In this document: positions 52,416 through 61,008 of the stretch, in pieces
Layout of the letters: each line of letters starts with the position of its first letter
Numbering within the stretch: position 1 is the stretch's first letter
From: Rhodobacter sp. 24-YEA-8
GTDB taxonomy: Bacteria > Pseudomonadota > Alphaproteobacteria > Rhodobacterales > Rhodobacteraceae
DNA length: 64,000 nucleotides
Assembly: GCF_900105075.1 (NCBI RefSeq)
Contig: NZ_FNSK01000002.1
Span: forward strand, 62,001 to 126,000
Direction of reading: 5' to 3'
Position numbers and translations under genes: made by a program
The notes under the pieces: model-generated
The model's input: the letters and a program-made list of their open reading frames with translations, nothing else
Database searches by the model: none
Told to the model about the DNA's origin: nothing

Positions 52416-53339
52416 ATGGCTGAGACGGGTTTTGCGGGCCTTGGATTTGCGGGCCTTGGATTTGTAGGTCTGGGCAATATGGGGCGGCCGATGGCCGCGA
52501 ATATCATCGCCACCGGTGCATCGCTGCTGGTGAATGACCGCGATGCAGGCGCGGTGGCTGCGCTGGTTGCGCAGGGCGCAGAGGATGCCGGTTCCCTGAA
52601 GGCACTTTGCGCCCGCGCAGAGACGGTCTTCCTCTCGCTCCCGACGCCCGAAGTGGTGCTGGCGGTCGGCCGCGAGATCGCTTCGCATCCCGGCATGGTC
52701 GCGCGGGTGGTTGATCTTTCCACCACTGGCCCCAAGGCCGAGATGGATCTGGCCGAAGTGCTGGCGGCGTCCGGCATCGCGCTGATCGACAGCCCGGTTT
52801 CGGGCGGCGTGGCGGGCGCGAAGAAAGGGACGCTCGCGCTGATGGCCGCCGGGCCGTCGCCGCATTTCGAACGGGTCGAACCCCTGCTGCTGGCTTTGGG
52901 CAAGGTCATTCGCGTGGCCAATGAACCCGGTAAGGCCCAGGTGATGAAGCTGATCAACAATATCTGCTCGGCCGCCTCGCTTGCGATCACCTCCGAGGCG
53001 ATGGTGATGGGCGCCAGGGCGGGGCTCGATGCCGATGTGATGATCGAGGTGCTGAATGCGGGATCGGGGCGGACCTCGGCCAGCACGGACAAGATCCCGC
53101 GTTTCGTGCTGTCGCGCGGGTTTGATTTTGGTTTTGCGATTGCGCTGTCGCTGAAGGATATCCGGCTCGCGCTGGAGGAGGCAGAGCGCCTTGGCTGTCA
53201 GATGCTGGTTGGAAATGCGGTAAGGACGCTGTTTTCCATCACCAGAGCCCAGCTTGGCCCCGACGCCGATATGACCGAGATCATCCGCCCGCTGGAGGCC
53301 TGGGCCGGCACTGAACTGCGCGGCAAGGCCGCCGGCTGA
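52416..53339 (+). CDS. Beta-hydroxyacid dehydrogenase (3-hydroxyisobutyrate dehydrogenase family)
   Basis: A 307-residue NAD(P)-dependent enzyme: a Rossmann motif GFVGLGNMGRPMAANI, substrate-binding VDLSTTGPKAEMDLAEV and DSPVSGGVAGAKKGTLALMA, and the catalytic lysine in GKAQVMKLINNICSAA. The family oxidises hydroxymethyl groups of short acids (3-hydroxyisobutyrate, 2-hydroxymethylglutarate), which would suit a hydroxymethyl-bearing fragment of a B6-like ring. The N-terminus contains an unusual repeated FAGLG segment produced by a 15-bp tandem duplication before the true FVGLG. Confidence 0.88.
   Translation: MAETGFAGLGFAGLGFVGLGNMGRPMAANIIATGASLLVNDRDAGAVAALVAQGAEDAGSLKALCARAETVFLSLPTPEVVLAVGREIASHPGMVARVVDLSTTGPKAEMDLAEVLAASGIALIDSPVSGGVAGAKKGTLALMAAGPSPHFERVEPLLLALGKVIRVANEPGKAQVMKLINNICSAASLAITSEAMVMGARAGLDADVMIEVLNAGSGRTSASTDKIPRFVLSRGFDFGFAIALSLKDIRLALEEAERLGCQMLVGNAVRTLFSITRAQLGPDADMTEIIRPLEAWAGTELRGKAAG
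52431..52475 (+). repeat. 15-bp tandem duplication inside a Rossmann motif
   Basis: TTTGCGGGCCTTGGA occurs twice in a row (52431-52445, 52446-52460) and a third diverged unit follows (52461-52475). Translated it gives FAGLG-FAGLG-FVGLG, so the first glycine strand has been copied in frame. Confidence 0.9.
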
Positions 53340-54685
53340 TGTCCCTCAGCCGCCGGATCGCTGCCTTTGCCACTGATCCCGGCCCGCTGCCAGTTACTGT
53401 ACGGGTTGCGGGACGGCGGGCTTTCCTGAACATGACCGGCTGCGCGATCGGCGGCGCGCGCGAGGGCGCGATTGACCGGCTGGCCGCGCTGCTGCCGGCA
53501 TTTTCCGGCCCCGCCACCGCCAGCCTGATCGGGCGGGAAGAGCGCGCCGATATGCTCTGGGCCGCGTATATCAACGCGGCGGCTGCGAATATTTTCGACT
53601 ATGACGACACCCATATCCCGACCGTGATCCATCCTGCCGCGCCGGTCGGCCCGGCAGTGCTGGCGTTGGCGGAAACCCTGGCGGGGCAGGGGCGTCCGGT
53701 TTCGGGCAAGGCGCTGATCAGGGCCTTTGTTACGGGGATGGAGGTGACCTGTCGCCTCGGCCTTGCGCTGCATCCTGTGCATTACGCGCGTGGCTGGCAT
53801 ATCACATCGACCTGCGGAACCTTTGGGGCGGCGCTGGCTGCGGGGCAGATCCTCGGGCTGACCGGGGCGCAGATGGTCGATGCCATGGGGCACGCGCTGG
53901 CGCAGAATGCCGGCTCGGTGGAAACGCTGGGAACGATGTCGAAAAGCCTGTCGGTCGGCCAGGCGGCGCGGGCGGGGCTGATGGGGGCGCTGCTGGCGCA
54001 GCGGGAGTTTACCGGCCCGGAGGCACCGCTGGAGGGCAGGCGGGGGTTTTTGGCGCTGCATTCGGATGCCCCCGATCTGACTGCTTTTGAAGATCTGGGC
54101 AAGCGGTGGGAGGTTTTGCACAACACGTTCAAACCCTATCCCTGTGGTGTGGTGCTGAACCCGGTGATCGAGGCCTGTCTGGCGCTGCATCACGAGCTGA
54201 AAGCGGCGCAGATCACGCGTGTCACCCTGACCGGCCATCCGCTGCTCAGACAGCGCACCGACCGGCCCGGCGTGACTTCGGGGCGGCTCGCCCAGGTCTC
54301 GGCGCAACATGCGGTGGCGGTAAGCCTTATCCGCGGCGAGGCCGGGCTTTCAGCCTTTTCCGATGCGGCAGCCGCGGACCCGGTCTTGCGTGCCTTTGGC
54401 GCGAAGCTGACCTTTTGTGATGATCCGGGCTTTTCACTGGAGACGGCGGAGGTCAGACTGGACCTGGCGGATGGCAGCAGTCTCACCCGCCGCGTTGATG
54501 CTGCGAAAGGCGGGCTTGAATATCCGTTGTCCGACGAAGATCTTGCCGCGAAACTCGCCGGTCAGATTCGCCATAACGGAGCCGTGCCGGATGCCGGCGC
54601 GCTGGTCGCTGCGCTGACCGGGATCGAAGAGACTGACAATGCCGCGGCCTTCCTCGCCATGACGCGCCCGCCGAAAGGAGCCTGA
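53339..54685 (+). CDS. MmgE/PrpD-family protein
   Basis: A 448-residue MmgE/PrpD (2-methylcitrate dehydratase-like) protein: AAYINAAAANIFDYDDTHIP, the HPAAPVGPAVLALAETL segment, GMEVTCRLGLALHPVHYARG, THISTCG-like WHITSTCGTFGAALAAGQIL and FKPYPCGVVLNPVIEACLAL. Family members dehydrate or isomerise small carboxylic acids, such as 2-methylcitrate, cis-aconitate and fluoroglutamate-like compounds. The start overlaps the preceding stop by one base. In this cluster it may process a branched C5-C6 acid left after ring opening. Confidence 0.88.
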   Translation: MSLSRRIAAFATDPGPLPVTVRVAGRRAFLNMTGCAIGGAREGAIDRLAALLPAFSGPATASLIGREERADMLWAAYINAAAANIFDYDDTHIPTVIHPAAPVGPAVLALAETLAGQGRPVSGKALIRAFVTGMEVTCRLGLALHPVHYARGWHITSTCGTFGAALAAGQILGLTGAQMVDAMGHALAQNAGSVETLGTMSKSLSVGQAARAGLMGALLAQREFTGPEAPLEGRRGFLALHSDAPDLTAFEDLGKRWEVLHNTFKPYPCGVVLNPVIEACLALHHELKAAQITRVTLTGHPLLRQRTDRPGVTSGRLAQVSAQHAVAVSLIRGEAGLSAFSDAAAADPVLRAFGAKLTFCDDPGFSLETAEVRLDLADGSSLTRRVDAAKGGLEYPLSDEDLAAKLAGQIRHNGAVPDAGALVAALTGIEETDNAAAFLAMTRPPKGA

Positions 54686-54686
54686 A

Positions 54687-55901
54687 ATGACCAGAAAACC
54701 GATTGCCCCGCCGGTTATGACCCTGACCACCGGCCCGGTCGATGCCTATCCCGAGGTGCTGCGCGCCCTCTCGCGCCCGGTGCTTTATGATTACGATCCG
54801 GCGTTTCTGGACTTCTATGAAAGCGTCAATGCGAAGGTTCAGCGCGCCTTCCATACCGACACGCCGCCGGTGATCCTGCAGGGCGAGCCGGTGCTGGGGC
54901 TGGAGGCCGCCGCTGCCTCGGTCATCGCCAGGGGCGATGTGGTGCTGAACCTCGTCTCGGGGGTTTATGGCAAGGGCTTTGGCTATTGGGCGGCGCGCTA
55001 TGCCGGTGAGGTGATCGAGCTGGAGGTGCCTTATAACGAGGCGTTGACGGCGGGGGCCGTGGCGGAAGCCCTTGCGGCCAGGCCCGACGTGGCGGTGGTG
55101 TCACTGTGCCATCACGACACGCCGTCGGGCACGCTGAACCCGGTTGATGAGATCGGCGCGGTGGTGCGGGCGGGGGGCAAGATCTTTATCGTCGATTCGG
55201 TTTCGGCCTTTGGCGGCGTTAAGGTGCTGCCCGAAGATTGCGGGGCGGATATTTTCATCACCGGGCCGAATAAATGCCTCGGCTGCCCGCCGGGCCTGTC
55301 GCTTTTGCATGTGTCAGATCGCGGCTGGGCGAAGATCGCCGCCAATCCCGATGCACCGAAAGACTCGATCCTCTCGATTGCCGACTGGCGGCAGGCGCAT
55401 CTGGCGGGGCAGGGCTTTCCCTTCACGCCGTCCGTCTCTGAGATCAACGCGCTGGATGCCGCTCTGGATGTCTATCTGGCCGAGGGCGAAGAGGCCGTCT
55501 GGGCCCGCCATGCGCTGACCGCGAAAGCCTGTCGCGCCGGGATTGTCGCCGCCGGTATGCGGCTCTGGCCGGCGCGCGAAGAGATCGCCTCGCCAACCTG
55601 CACCGCCGTGGCCACGCCTGAGGGCGTCGATGAAGCGGCGCTGCGCGCCCTGATCCGGGCGCGTTACGGGGTGATGCTGTCTTCGGGGCGCGGCGAGACG
55701 CTGGGCCGGCTGACCCGGATCGGCCATATGGGGCCGACCGCGAAGCCGACCTATGCGCTGGTCGCGGTGGCCGCGATGGCGGGGGGGATGCGCGCGATGG
55801 GGGTCAAAGGCATCGACCCGGGCGCCGGAGTTGCGGCCGCGCTTTCGGTGATCGACGCCGCCGGAGAGACGGTCCTTTCACCAGGGGCGATTGTCGTATA
55901 G
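54687..55901 (+). CDS. ppaT: Pyridoxamine-pyruvate transaminase homologue
   Basis: A 404-residue fold-type I aminotransferase. It follows the Mesorhizobium loti enzyme closely: TTGPVDAYPEVLRALSRPVL, GEPVLGLEAAAASVI, YGKGFGYWAARYAGEVIELE and CHHDTPSGTLNPVDEIGAV. The substrate lysine is K196 in TGPNKCLG (K197 in M. loti), and E67, R335 and R344 correspond with the same one-residue offset to E68, R336 and R345, which I recall as pyridoxyl- and pyruvate-binding. These enzymes convert pyridoxamine plus pyruvate to pyridoxal plus alanine, the entry step of B6 catabolism. Relatives include alanine-glyoxylate transaminases, but the active-site match favours pyridoxamine. AAAGGAGCCTGAA precedes the ATG. 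Confidence 0.88.
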   Translation: MTRKPIAPPVMTLTTGPVDAYPEVLRALSRPVLYDYDPAFLDFYESVNAKVQRAFHTDTPPVILQGEPVLGLEAAAASVIARGDVVLNLVSGVYGKGFGYWAARYAGEVIELEVPYNEALTAGAVAEALAARPDVAVVSLCHHDTPSGTLNPVDEIGAVVRAGGKIFIVDSVSAFGGVKVLPEDCGADIFITGPNKCLGCPPGLSLLHVSDRGWAKIAANPDAPKDSILSIADWRQAHLAGQGFPFTPSVSEINALDAALDVYLAEGEEAVWARHALTAKACRAGIVAAGMRLWPAREEIASPTCTAVATPEGVDEAALRALIRARYGVMLSSGRGETLGRLTRIGHMGPTAKPTYALVAVAAMAGGMRAMGVKGIDPGAGVAAALSVIDAAGETVLSPGAIVV

Positions 55902-55914
55902 TAACATTGTCATA
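55901..55914 (-). promoter_or_regulatory. TATGACAATGTTAC motif upstream of gntR
   Basis: On the minus strand TATGACAATGTTAC, overlapping the ppaT stop by one base, lies 49 bases upstream of the GntR gene. It matches the cores at 50697 and 57593 and may mediate autoregulation. Confidence 0.5.
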
Positions 55915-55962
55915 TGGCCGGCGGCGCCCACTGCGCTGCTGCCCCGATCATGATGGTATGGA

Positions 55963-56670
55963 ATGAACGGCAAAGCCCTTCCGCTGGAATTTCGTGTGAC
56001 CAAGGCCGCCGCGCCGGTGCGCCATTCGGTAACCGAGAGCATCCGTAATTCGATCGCGCTTGGCTATTTCACCGCCGGGCAGCGTATCACCGAACGCGAC
56101 CTCTGCGAGATGACCGGCGTGTCCAGGACCGCCGTGCGTGAAGCCCTGCGCCAGCTGGAAAGCGAAGGCCTCGTTCAGGTCGTACCGCATCGCGGGCCGA
56201 TTGTGGCGGTGCTGACGCCGGAACAGGCCGAGGGCATCTACCAGGTCCGGATCGAGCTTGAGGGGCTCGCCTGCGAGCTTTTCACCCGCAATGCGACCGA
56301 TGCAGATATCGCCGCGCTGAAAGCCTCGTTCGAGGTCCTCAAGGGCATTGGCAATATGACCGACCCGCTGGAACGGCTGACCGCGAAAAACGCCTTTTAC
56401 GAGAGCCTTATTTTCGGTGCCCATAATGAGGCGCTTGGCCATACCCTCTCCGCGCTGAACGCGCGGGTAATGGTCTTGCGCGCGACCTCGCTGGCGGCGC
56501 CTGGTCGCACCGCCGAAAGCCTGCTGGAACTGGCAGAGCTGGTCGACCATCTTGCGGCGCGACGGGGGAAGGAGGCGCGTAAACTCGCGGCGCGCCATGT
56601 GATGAATGCCGGCAAGGTGGCGATCGGGATCCTGAAGAAGCGCCTCGCCGAGGAAGCCGCTGAGGGCTGA
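55963..56670 (+). CDS. GntR-family (FadR/FCD) regulator
   Basis: A 235-residue regulator: a winged HTH (RHSVTESIRNSIALGYFTAG, RDLCEMTGVSRTAVREALRQ, LESEGLVQVVPHRGPIVAVL) and a C-terminal all-helical FCD ligand domain (YQVRIELEGLACELF through AARHVMNAGKVAIGIL). FCD-type GntR proteins usually repress catabolic operons until a carboxylate inducer binds. It is the only regulator inside the right-hand cluster, and three matching motifs at its own and neighbouring promoters make it the probable cluster-wide controller. Confidence 0.92.
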   Translation: MNGKALPLEFRVTKAAAPVRHSVTESIRNSIALGYFTAGQRITERDLCEMTGVSRTAVREALRQLESEGLVQVVPHRGPIVAVLTPEQAEGIYQVRIELEGLACELFTRNATDADIAALKASFEVLKGIGNMTDPLERLTAKNAFYESLIFGAHNEALGHTLSALNARVMVLRATSLAAPGRTAESLLELAELVDHLAARRGKEARKLAARHVMNAGKVAIGILKKRLAEEAAEG

Positions 56671-56690
56671 ATGCCCATCAGCCCGCCCGG

Positions 56691-57458
56691 TCAGAGTCCG
56701 GGCGTCGCCCCACCATCGACATTGATCACGGTGCCGTGGACATAACTTGCCGCCGGGCTGCACAGAAAGCGCAGCACATTGGTGACCTCGTCCGGCTGGC
56801 CGTAAGTGGCAATACCATGTTCGAGACGCATCTCTTCCTGCGCTGCGGCGAAACTGATGCCGCGTTCCGCCGCCCGGGTTTCGATCCGGCGGGCGAGACG
56901 GTCGGTGACGATATGGCCGGGGCAGAGCGTGTTGATGCGGATGCCCGAGCCCTGCGCCCGTTTCGAGATCGCCTTGGTGAAATTGATCAGCGCCGAATTG
57001 ACCGATCCGCCGATGGTGAAATCGGGTTCGGGTGTATGGGCGCCGACGCCGGAAATATTGACGATCACGCCTTTTGAGACGGCCAGTGCCTCCCATGCGG
57101 CGCGGCAGAACCGGACGGTTGTGTGATATTTCAGCGCGAAGCCTTCGAGGAAATCTTCATCCGTCAGCGCGAGGAAATCGCCGCGTTTGGTGGCGCCGGC
57201 ATTGTTGATCAGCGCGTCGATCCGGCCCAGCTGATCAAGCGTGGCCTGCACGACCTCGCCCGCTGCCTCGGGCCGTGAGAGGTCGGTCGCGGTGATGATC
57301 ACCTGCGGCGCCCCGGCGGCACGTGCCTCGCGCGCCGTTTCCTCAAGCGCATTCGCGTCGCGCGCCGCGAGGGAGAGCGCGAATCCATCCCGGGCGAGGC
57401 CGATGGCGAAGGCTTTTCCGAGGCCGCGGCTTGCCCCGGTGACGATGGCGCTGCGCAT
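56691..57458 (-). CDS. SDR-family protein lacking the usual YxxxK pair
   Basis: A 255-residue SDR fold: cofactor motif TGASRGLGKAFAIGL, NNAGATKRGDF and C-terminal NVDGGATPG are standard. At the catalytic position, however, the sequence reads VNISGVGAHTPEPDF then TIGGSVNSALINF, where classical SDRs have Y-x-x-x-K. The visible residues are G and N, so either catalysis differs (a divergent SDR subgroup with this GGSVN pattern exists) or the protein is not a normal dehydrogenase. It is convergent with gntR and shares a divergent promoter region with the BMP importer. Confidence 0.82.
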   Translation of the reverse strand: MRSAIVTGASRGLGKAFAIGLARDGFALSLAARDANALEETAREARAAGAPQVIITATDLSRPEAAGEVVQATLDQLGRIDALINNAGATKRGDFLALTDEDFLEGFALKYHTTVRFCRAAWEALAVSKGVIVNISGVGAHTPEPDFTIGGSVNSALINFTKAISKRAQGSGIRINTLCPGHIVTDRLARRIETRAAERGISFAAAQEEMRLEHGIATYGQPDEVTNVLRFLCSPAASYVHGTVINVDGGATPGL

Positions 57459-57582
57459 GACATTCTCCTGTTTCTTCCGGTGTCACCGGATAAAATTCCG
57501 GCACCCGCCCCGGAAATATGATGAAATTTCAGCCCTGTGACGGAAATTTCAGCGAGGCTGCAGGCGAAGGATTTTTTCACAT

Positions 57583-57607
57583 TGTATTACGGTATGATAA
57601 TGTTATC
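57583..57607. promoter_or_regulatory. AT-rich operator region between the SDR gene and the importer
   Basis: This AT-rich patch contains TATGATAATGTTAT (57593-57606), matching the gntR-upstream motif with two changes, and ATTACGGTATGATA, resembling ATTACGGTCATA at 50706. It lies in the otherwise empty 57459-57778 stretch, upstream of the secreted-protein gene (opposite strand) and the importer. It is a probable binding site of the GntR protein. Confidence 0.55.
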
Positions 57608-57778
57608 GTATTCTTGTGCTGTCAATCGGGGACCTGGTTTCTTATGCTGCCGCAGGGGAAGTTCCCTGAAGTCAGGCAGGCGGCAGAGGGGTTTTCCCGA
57701 ACGATACCTGCCATGATGTCCCTCAAACGGAAGGGGTCTGATGTTCAGCTTTGCGGCGAGAGATGCAGGTTCGGGCGG

Positions 57779-58219
57779 TCATTCGGCCGCTTTGGCCGTG
57801 CAGCGGGTGGTGCCTTCCGCCGCCGCGCAGTCCAGCGCGACCGGCGCAGGGGCCTCGCCCGCCCGCCGCTCCAGCGGGATCTCGGCGCGGGTGGGCCAGG
57901 CATTGCCCGCAAGACCGCACCAGACCCGTTGCACCGCCATTTCATCGCCAACATCATTCAGCCGAAACACCGTGCCGGATGTAAGGTCATATCCAAACCT
58001 GAATTCCAGGGTCTCGCCCGGCGCCGCATGGCCCAGGTCTTCCGAGAACCAATGCGCAATCGCGGCACCACAGGCGAGGCCCGCATCTCCGGTATTGGTT
58101 ATTGCGATTTCCACACTATGCTGCGCGGCAAATGCCGGTGCAGTCATCGCTCCGGCCAGACTGGTGACGAACGCCAGAGCAGGGGTCGTAACAGAGCGTA
58201 TGCGGGTCAACTGCATCAT
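57779..58219 (-). CDS. Small secreted protein of unknown function
   Basis: A 146-residue protein with a clear Sec signal peptide (MMQLTRIRSV, a hydrophobic stretch, then MTAPAFAA with cleavage near residue 31). The mature part is a small beta-rich domain (HSVEIAITNTGDAGLACGAA, then ETLEFRFGYDLTSGTVFRL) with four cysteines, suggesting two disulphides in the periplasm. I recall similar short periplasmic proteins from Rhodobacteraceae but no known function. It is transcribed away from the importer genes, starting 87 bases from the binding-protein ATG. Confidence 0.65.
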   Translation of the reverse strand: MMQLTRIRSVTTPALAFVTSLAGAMTAPAFAAQHSVEIAITNTGDAGLACGAAIAHWFSEDLGHAAPGETLEFRFGYDLTSGTVFRLNDVGDEMAVQRVWCGLAGNAWPTRAEIPLERRAGEAPAPVALDCAAAEGTTRCTAKAAE

Positions 58220-58306
58220 AAGCCGTGTGTTCGGGTTTCAACTGACCGGATGGCATCCGGGCGGCGGCTGACTGTCAACTGTAAAACGACAACAAGGAAA
58301 GATGAG

Positions 58307-59341
58307 ATGAAAAAGACGATTACCGGCAGTGTCAGCCGCGCAGTTCTTACACTCGCCCTTGTGGGCTGGGGGGCTGTTGCTTCCGCGGATGAGATTGATT
58401 CCATTGCAATTCTGGCGCCCGAGATGGGCACCGATATGGGCTGGAATCAGCAAGGCGTCGATGCGGCCAAAGCCGCGGCTGCTGCGGCGGGGATCGAGGT
58501 CATCGTGGCCGAAAACCTCGGCTATGGCGATCTGCGCCCCACGTTGCGTGAACTGGCCGAAGACGGTGCCGGTCTCCTGATCGGCCATGCTTCGGGCTAT
58601 AACACCTCTGCGCCCGAGATCGGCGAAGAGCTTGGCGTGCCGGTGGCCATTGTCGATATGCCCGACAAGCTCTCGAAGGGCAAAGTCGCCGATTATACCG
58701 CGACCGGCTCGGATGGCGCCTATCTTGCGGGCCGTCTGGCCGCCAAGATGACCCGCACCGGCGTGGTCGGTATCGTGGTGTCAGGCGAGCCGCCGTCCTG
58801 GAACAATATGTCCATCGCCTTCGCCGAAGGCGTCAAGGCCGAGAAGCCCGGGGTCGAGGTCCGCTATGCGGTGATCGGCCCGGCAGCATATGCCGATGCG
58901 GCAGGCGGCAAGCGCGTGACGGAAACCGTGATCGCCTCGGGCGCGGATATTATCTTCGGCCAGGGCAACGGATCGTCTTTCGGGATGCTCCAGGCCGTGG
59001 AAACCACACCCGCAACCGATGGCGGCAAAGCCTATTTCATCGACGTGATCGGCGACAAGACTTCGATCGACAAGGGTCATCTCTTGTCTTCCGTGGTCTG
59101 GGATCTGACCCCGGTCTATTCCGCGATGATTGCCGATCTGAAGGCGGGCACCTATGGCGAGAAGAACTATGACATCAAACTCTCGGATAACAGTCTGCGT
59201 CTTCTGAAGACCGCGAATATCCCCGATGATGTCTGGGCCGAGATCGAGGCGCTGAAAGGCGAGGTGATTTCCGGCGCGATCAGGGTCGAGGCCAAATATG
59301 ACGCCGAAAGCGTGCATGCCCTGGTGAAAACTGTCGAGTAA
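58307..59341 (+). CDS. BMP-family ABC transporter substrate-binding protein
   Basis: A 344-residue periplasmic binding protein of the basic membrane protein (PnrA/BmpA) family. The signal peptide is MKKTITGSVSRAVLTLALVG ending ASA-DE near residue 28. Family blocks are SIAILAPEMGTDMGWNQQGV, GAGLLIGHASGYNTSAPEIG, ADIIFGQGNGSSFGMLQAVE and a final VWDLTPVYSAMIADLKAG. BMP proteins bind purine nucleosides, riboflavin or other flat ring compounds. The start is the ATG at 58307 after AAGGAAAGATGAG; the open frame reaching back to 57518 is spurious. Next to a pyridine-catabolic cluster, a pyridine or vitamin ligand is plausible. Confidence 0.9.
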   Translation: MKKTITGSVSRAVLTLALVGWGAVASADEIDSIAILAPEMGTDMGWNQQGVDAAKAAAAAAGIEVIVAENLGYGDLRPTLRELAEDGAGLLIGHASGYNTSAPEIGEELGVPVAIVDMPDKLSKGKVADYTATGSDGAYLAGRLAAKMTRTGVVGIVVSGEPPSWNNMSIAFAEGVKAEKPGVEVRYAVIGPAAYADAAGGKRVTETVIASGADIIFGQGNGSSFGMLQAVETTPATDGGKAYFIDVIGDKTSIDKGHLLSSVVWDLTPVYSAMIADLKAGTYGEKNYDIKLSDNSLRLLKTANIPDDVWAEIEALKGEVISGAIRVEAKYDAESVHALVKTVE

Positions 59342-59439
59342 GCTGCGACTGCAGGGGCGGGGTCGATCAGGCCCCGCCCGCCAGTGACATGCGCCCCGCA
59401 AGGCCGAAAGAGCTGCGGGTATTCCATAAGGACCACTCC

Positions 59440-61008
59440 ATGCAGGCACCTGTCGGGGCGATGGCGGATGCGCCATCCGCAACCCCCGGCCCGGTTGTTG
59501 CGCTGAAAGGCGTGACAAAACGGTATCCGGGCGTGATCGCAAATAACAATGTCAGTGCCGGGATTTACGCGGGCGAGGTCCATGTTCTCCTGGGCGAAAA
59601 CGGGGCAGGGAAATCGACCCTGGTGGGGATGCTTTCCGGGCTGCAACAGCCCGATGAGGGGCATATCGAGATCGGGGCGAAGCGCGTTACCGTGACCTCG
59701 CCGCGTCATGCATTGTCTTTGGGCATCGGCACGGTGTTTCAGCATTCGATGCTGGTGCCGTCGCTGTCGGTCGTCGATAATTTCACCCTTGGCGGCCGCT
59801 GGTGGAAACGCCCCGACCGCGAGGGCCAGGCGGCGCGCATCCTTGAGACCGCCGCGCGGCTTGGCCTCCGGGTCGATCCTTTCGCGCTGGTCGCGACGCT
59901 GTCGCTGGGCGAGCGCCAGCAGGTCGAGATCCTGCGCGCGCTGATGCGGGGGTCGCGCTGTCTGATCCTGGATGAGGCGACGGCAATGCTGACGCCGCAG
60001 GAGGCGGTCTCGCTGGGGGAACTCATGCGGCGCCTGGTGGGCGAGGGGCTGGCGATCATCTTCATCACCCATAAGCTCAACGAAGCGCTGGCTTATGGTG
60101 ACCGGATTTCGGTGCTGCGCCTCGGCAAGAACGCGGGCGAGATCGGGCCGGAGGAATTGCGCGCCCATACCGATGCGGAAAACACGGCCCGGATCATCGC
60201 GCTGATGTTCGGCAGCGGCGCGGGGCAAAACGAGGCGGCGGCACGCGAGCCGCGCGCCCTGGGGCCGGTGGTGCTGGAGGTCCGGGGCCTGACCGCGGGC
60301 TCTGGCCGTGTCCCGCTGCAGGACGCGACTTTCGCAGTGCATCAGGGCGAGATCCTCGGTTTTGCCGGCATCGATGGCAACGGCCAGAAGGAACTGGCCG
60401 AGGCGCTATCGGGGCAGGTGCCGTCGGGGGGATCTGTGCGGCTGAACGGGCGCGAGATCGGCGCGCTGACTGTCGGCGGGCGCCGCGCGGCAGGGCTGCG
60501 CTATGTGACCGATGACCGGCTGGGCGAGGGCACGGTTGGCACTTTCCCGGTTTCGGTGAATTTCCTTCTGAAAGAGATCGGGTCTTCGCCTTTCTGGCAG
60601 AAAGGGGTCGAGAACCCGCAGGCGATCCGCGCCCAGGCCGAAGATCTTGTGACGAAATTCGACATCCGCACGCCGGGGGTGCAGACCCCGGTCGGCAAGC
60701 TTTCGGGCGGTAATATCCAGAAGGTGCTTCTGGCGCGCGAACTGACCGGCGCGGCCGAGGCGGTGATCTTTGCCAAGCCGACCTATGGCCTTGACGTGCA
60801 GAATATCCGCGCGACCCGGGCCCGCATCCGCGAGGCGGCGGCGGCGGGGAAGGCCGTGATGCTGATCTCGACCGATCTGGATGAACTGCTGGAGCTTGCC
60901 GACCGTATCGCGGTGATCGACCGGGGCCGGATCCGCGGCATAGTGGAGAACGGACCCGGCGCGCGCGACGCCATTGGCCGGCTGATGAGCGCGGGAGACA
61001 GCCTATGA
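59440..61008 (+). CDS. Nucleoside/BMP-type ABC ATPase (double domain)
   Basis: A 522-residue ATPase of the RbsA/YufO type with two domains. The first has LLGENGAGKSTLVGMLSGL, LSLGERQQVEILRAL and LILDEATAMLTPQE; the second has a degenerate Walker A (GFAGIDGNGQKELAEALSG), signature KLSGGNIQKVLLARELT and FAKPTYGLDVQNIR. This layout is normal for BMP and sugar-type importers. ATG 59440 follows AAGGACCACTCC; in-frame ATGs at 59389 and 59461 are alternatives. It lies 98 bases after the binding-protein gene and overlaps the permease gene by ATGA. Confidence 0.92.
   Translation: MQAPVGAMADAPSATPGPVVALKGVTKRYPGVIANNNVSAGIYAGEVHVLLGENGAGKSTLVGMLSGLQQPDEGHIEIGAKRVTVTSPRHALSLGIGTVFQHSMLVPSLSVVDNFTLGGRWWKRPDREGQAARILETAARLGLRVDPFALVATLSLGERQQVEILRALMRGSRCLILDEATAMLTPQEAVSLGELMRRLVGEGLAIIFITHKLNEALAYGDRISVLRLGKNAGEIGPEELRAHTDAENTARIIALMFGSGAGQNEAAAREPRALGPVVLEVRGLTAGSGRVPLQDATFAVHQGEILGFAGIDGNGQKELAEALSGQVPSGGSVRLNGREIGALTVGGRRAAGLRYVTDDRLGEGTVGTFPVSVNFLLKEIGSSPFWQKGVENPQAIRAQAEDLVTKFDIRTPGVQTPVGKLSGGNIQKVLLARELTGAAEAVIFAKPTYGLDVQNIRATRARIREAAAAGKAVMLISTDLDELLELADRIAVIDRGRIRGIVENGPGARDAIGRLMSAGDSL

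Noticed and set aside
57518..58306. N-terminal extension of the BMP binding protein by 263 residues
   Set aside because: The true start is the signal-peptide ATG at 58307; the extension overlaps the oppositely oriented secreted-protein gene and has no homology pattern.
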